Below, piece after piece: positions 5,785-8,092 of a stretch of DNA of 8,092 bases (position 1 is the stretch's first letter; each line of letters begins with the position of its first letter). The DNA is from Rubrobacter sp. (GTDB lineage: Bacteria; Actinomycetota; Rubrobacteria; Rubrobacterales; Rubrobacteraceae), in contig JACDAR010000063.1 of the NCBI GenBank assembly GCA_013695335.1, forward strand, positions 1 to 8,092. Reading direction: 5' to 3'. The notes under the pieces are model-generated. The model was not told where the DNA came from and did no database searches. It saw only the letters and a list, made by a program, of their open reading frames with translations. The position numbers and the translations under genes are program-made.

Positions 5785-8092
5785 CTAGTTGCGGTACTCG
5801 GGCTGGCTCTTGACGATCTCGAAGGTCTCCTCGACGAGCCCTTCCTGCCCTTGCAGGGCTTCTCCGATCGCGTATTTGATCTGGTTCTCCTTCACGATGT
5901 TGCCCAACCATTTGGCCTTGCGGCTGCCCTCGACCGCGTGATGCACCGAGAGGGCAAGTTCCTCGTCGCGCTCCAGGTTGTCGTAGAGCGCCTGCTTCGC
6001 CTTCGAGTTGGCAATGGAGGGTGGATAGTTCTCGTCATTGCCCGCCTTCACCTCTTTCGCCAGGGAGATCAGGTCATGGAGGTAGGTCTTGTAGTCCGAC
6101 GCATCCTCCCTGTTCCTGGTGATCAGACGTTCCAAGCTCTCGGACATCTTGGCGTAGTATTCCGGGTTCGTTGGCTGCTCGTCGGTTATTACCTTGCGGA
6201 TGTTTAGCTCTATGGTCGCTGACACTGCCTTGTCGTCGCCCCCGGCGGGGAGTCCTTTCAGGGCGTCCTCGCCCTTCTGCGCGAGCAGGTCAACGAGGCC
6301 CATCTGCTCGAAGGACGCGACCTGCTCGCTGTTGCCGGCGTCTATGTACGTGTCGAGAAGTTGCCGCATGTCCGGCTCGTAGCCCTTGAGATCCTGCTGT
6401 TCGCCACTCGCGAGCCGCACGGTGTCCTTGACCGCCTGATAGTGCACGGCATCCTTCTTTATCGCCGCGGTTTCCTCAGGCGTGTATCCAGCCCGGTGCA
6501 TCTCGTTGGCTATGCTCGCGTACGCCCGGACGAAGGTGGATACCCACCGGTACAGCTTCTGGCGCTTCGGCTCGTTCTTCGCGACGGCGGCGGTGTCGAG
6601 CGTGTCACCGGCGCAGAAGTGGGCGATGTAGTCGCTGGTGTTCTTCGGTTGTGGTACGGGTTCGCAGAGCGCCCTGACCTTCTCCCGCGCATCGTCCAGG
6701 CGTGAGCGTGCCTTCTTTATGCGATCCGAGAGAAGGCCGGATACGTCATCGTCGTCGTAGCCATCGAACGCGCCGCCCGTGAAGGTCTGGACGGCCCCCC
6801 GGACTTTCGGGAAGAGGTTCACGTAGTCGATGATGTAGCCAAACTCCTTGTCCTCCCCGTCGAGGCGGTTGACGCGGCAGATGGCCTGGAACAGACCGTG
6901 ATCCTGCATCTTCTTGTCTATGTAGAGGTACGTGGCGGTGGGCGCGTCGAAGCCGGTGAGGAGCTTGTCCACCACGATGAGCAGCCGCATCTCGCCGGGC
7001 TCCTTCTTGAAACGCTCCTTGATCTTCCGCTCGAAGCCAGCCGCTGCGGAGAGTGCCTGATGCTCGGACACGTCGAGAACCGTGGAGATCATGCGCCGGA
7101 AAGTGTCGTACTGGAACTGCCTCTCGCCGGAATCATCCCCCGAGCCCCCTGTGTCGGCGGCGATGGGGCTGTAGCTGCTGACGACGGCGCAGCGCCCTCC
7201 AAAGCCCTTGTCTGCGAGGATCTCATACAGCTTGAACGCCTGGTAGATGCTCCCTGTCACGACCATCGCGTTGCCCCGTCCGTCCACCAGCCTCGGGCGG
7301 GTCTCCATATCTATGAGGATGTCGTCGGCGATGCGGGCGAGACGCTCCCTGGCGGAGTGTACGTTCTTGATGGTGGCCCACCGCTTCTTGAGCTGGCCCT
7401 TCGCCTCAACGGTCAGGCCGCCCGTCTTCTCCTCGAACCACTCGTCCACCTTCTCCGGTGAGAGCAGGCTCTGGTCTATATTGCGGGCCTCGTAGCGCAG
7501 GTCGAGCACGGAGCGGTCCCGCACGGCCTCGTCGTACTTGTAGGTGTGGATGAACCGTCCGAAGACCTCCATCGAGGTCTGCCTGTCCTTCTTGAGCAGC
7601 GGCGTCCCCGTAAACCCGATGAAGGTTGCGTTCCCGAGGATTGACTTCATCGCCGCGTGCAGCCCGCCCGACTGGGTCCGGTGGCACTCGTCTATGAACA
7701 CGAAGAAATCTCCCTCGGCCTGGAAGCCTTCGGGGAGGCTGGCCTTTAGGTCGTCTATGTACTCGGCGGTTGCTTCCTCATTGTTATCATCGCCCGTGTC
7801 TGACTTTCTGCCGAACTTCTGGATCAGGGAGCAGACGAGCTGGCGCTGCGGGTTTCCGAGTTGCTCCACGAGGTCCGCCCCGTTTCTGGTGCGGTAGATC
7901 TCCTCCTCCACGCCCTTGAAGACGGACTCTATCTGTTCGTCCAGCTCCGTCCTGTCGGTGATGATGAGGACCCGCGCCCCCGGATGATCCGTATTCTCCT
8001 TGAGCCAGCGAGCGAGCCAGACCATAGTGAGGCTCTTGCCCGAGCCCTGGGTGTGCCAGATGATCCCACCCTCCCGCTCATCGAAATCCGGC
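5785..8092 (-). CDS. hsdR: Type I restriction enzyme subunit R, ATPase and C-terminal part (N-terminal end off the window)
   Basis: HsdR is the motor and nuclease subunit of a type I restriction complex. It pulls unmodified DNA in an ATP-dependent manner and cuts at a distance, working with HsdM and HsdS. The frame is open to the window edge: 22 codons precede the first internal ATG at 8025 and include Walker A TQGSGKS (about 8028-8051), so that ATG is not the start. The helicase motifs follow in order: TDRTELDEQIESVF, the DECH box at 7681-7692, FIGFTGTP, VVTGSIYQAFKLYE, LLTGFDAP, and QAICRVNR (CRVNR at 6865-6879). A helical, charged C-terminal region of about 350 residues follows. 768 residues are visible against roughly 1000 for full-length proteins, so the missing part should hold the PD-(D/E)XK nuclease. 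No frameshift is seen. The gene is followed after one base by the metallopeptidase gene; hsdM and hsdS should lie upstream outside. Confidence 0.5.
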   Translation of the reverse strand, partial: PDFDEREGGIIWHTQGSGKSLTMVWLARWLKENTDHPGARVLIITDRTELDEQIESVFKGVEEEIYRTRNGADLVEQLGNPQRQLVCSLIQKFGRKSDTGDDNNEEATAEYIDDLKASLPEGFQAEGDFFVFIDECHRTQSGGLHAAMKSILGNATFIGFTGTPLLKKDRQTSMEVFGRFIHTYKYDEAVRDRSVLDLRYEARNIDQSLLSPEKVDEWFEEKTGGLTVEAKGQLKKRWATIKNVHSARERLARIADDILIDMETRPRLVDGRGNAMVVTGSIYQAFKLYEILADKGFGGRCAVVSSYSPIAADTGGSGDDSGERQFQYDTFRRMISTVLDVSEHQALSAAAGFERKIKERFKKEPGEMRLLIVVDKLLTGFDAPTATYLYIDKKMQDHGLFQAICRVNRLDGEDKEFGYIIDYVNLFPKVRGAVQTFTGGAFDGYDDDDVSGLLSDRIKKARSRLDDAREKVRALCEPVPQPKNTSDYIAHFCAGDTLDTAAVAKNEPKRQKLYRWVSTFVRAYASIANEMHRAGYTPEETAAIKKDAVHYQAVKDTVRLASGEQQDLKGYEPDMRQLLDTYIDAGNSEQVASFEQMGLVDLLAQKGEDALKGLPAGGDDKAVSATIELNIRKVITDEQPTNPEYYAKMSESLERLITRNREDASDYKTYLHDLISLAKEVKAGNDENYPPSIANSKAKQALYDNLERDEELALSVHHAVEGSRKAKWLGNIVKENQIKYAIGEALQGQEGLVEETFEIVKSQPEYRN

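Overview
The window is GC-rich, densely coded, and looks like bacterial chromosome. The best taxonomic pointers are a GlcNAc-type PTS gene and a secreted GH3 hexosaminidase that diverge from an actinobacterial-type 'dre' operator, plus hairpin terminators with little or no T-tract. These suggest Actinomycetota; a deep lineage such as Rubrobacteria is possible but is only a guess.

Region 1 (1-2899) is an N-acetylglucosamine scavenging divergon. A partial nagE-like PTS permease (EIIC) runs leftward off the window edge. A 610-residue NagZ-type beta-N-acetylhexosaminidase with an export signal runs rightward. Between them lies a 16-bp near-palindrome (1019-1034) built around TCTAGA. It matches the binding site of the GntR-family GlcNAc regulators DasR/NagR and sits between the plausible -35 and -10 boxes of the nagZ promoter. 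The model is that the exported enzyme releases GlcNAc from cell-wall or chitin fragments, NagE imports and phosphorylates it, and GlcNAc-6-phosphate relieves repression.

Region 2 (2900-3879) starts with a 183-bp convergent gap holding two hairpins. A leftward HAD-family sugar phosphatase resembling E. coli YfbT/HxpA follows, then the terminator of the next gene.

Region 3 (3880-5057) is a leftward primary-like (group 2) sigma-70 factor with no region 1.1. It has a near-consensus promoter, a leader of about 170 nt with a 10-bp stem-loop and possible tiny upstream ORFs, and a 13-bp-stem terminator. Its best start is five codons inside the longest ORF.

Region 4 (5058-8092) is the end of a type I restriction-modification locus. 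It holds the ATPase and C-terminal part of HsdR, with the nuclease end beyond the window, followed after one nucleotide by a YgjP/DUF45 zinc metallopeptidase. The two genes must be co-transcribed. hsdM and hsdS are not in the window and would be expected upstream, beyond position 8092.

No tRNA, rRNA, CRISPR array or intact mobile element was seen. No wholly new system is evident. The most informative items are the operator-controlled GlcNAc divergon, the hsdR-protease coupling, and the structured leader of the sigma factor gene next to the restriction locus.
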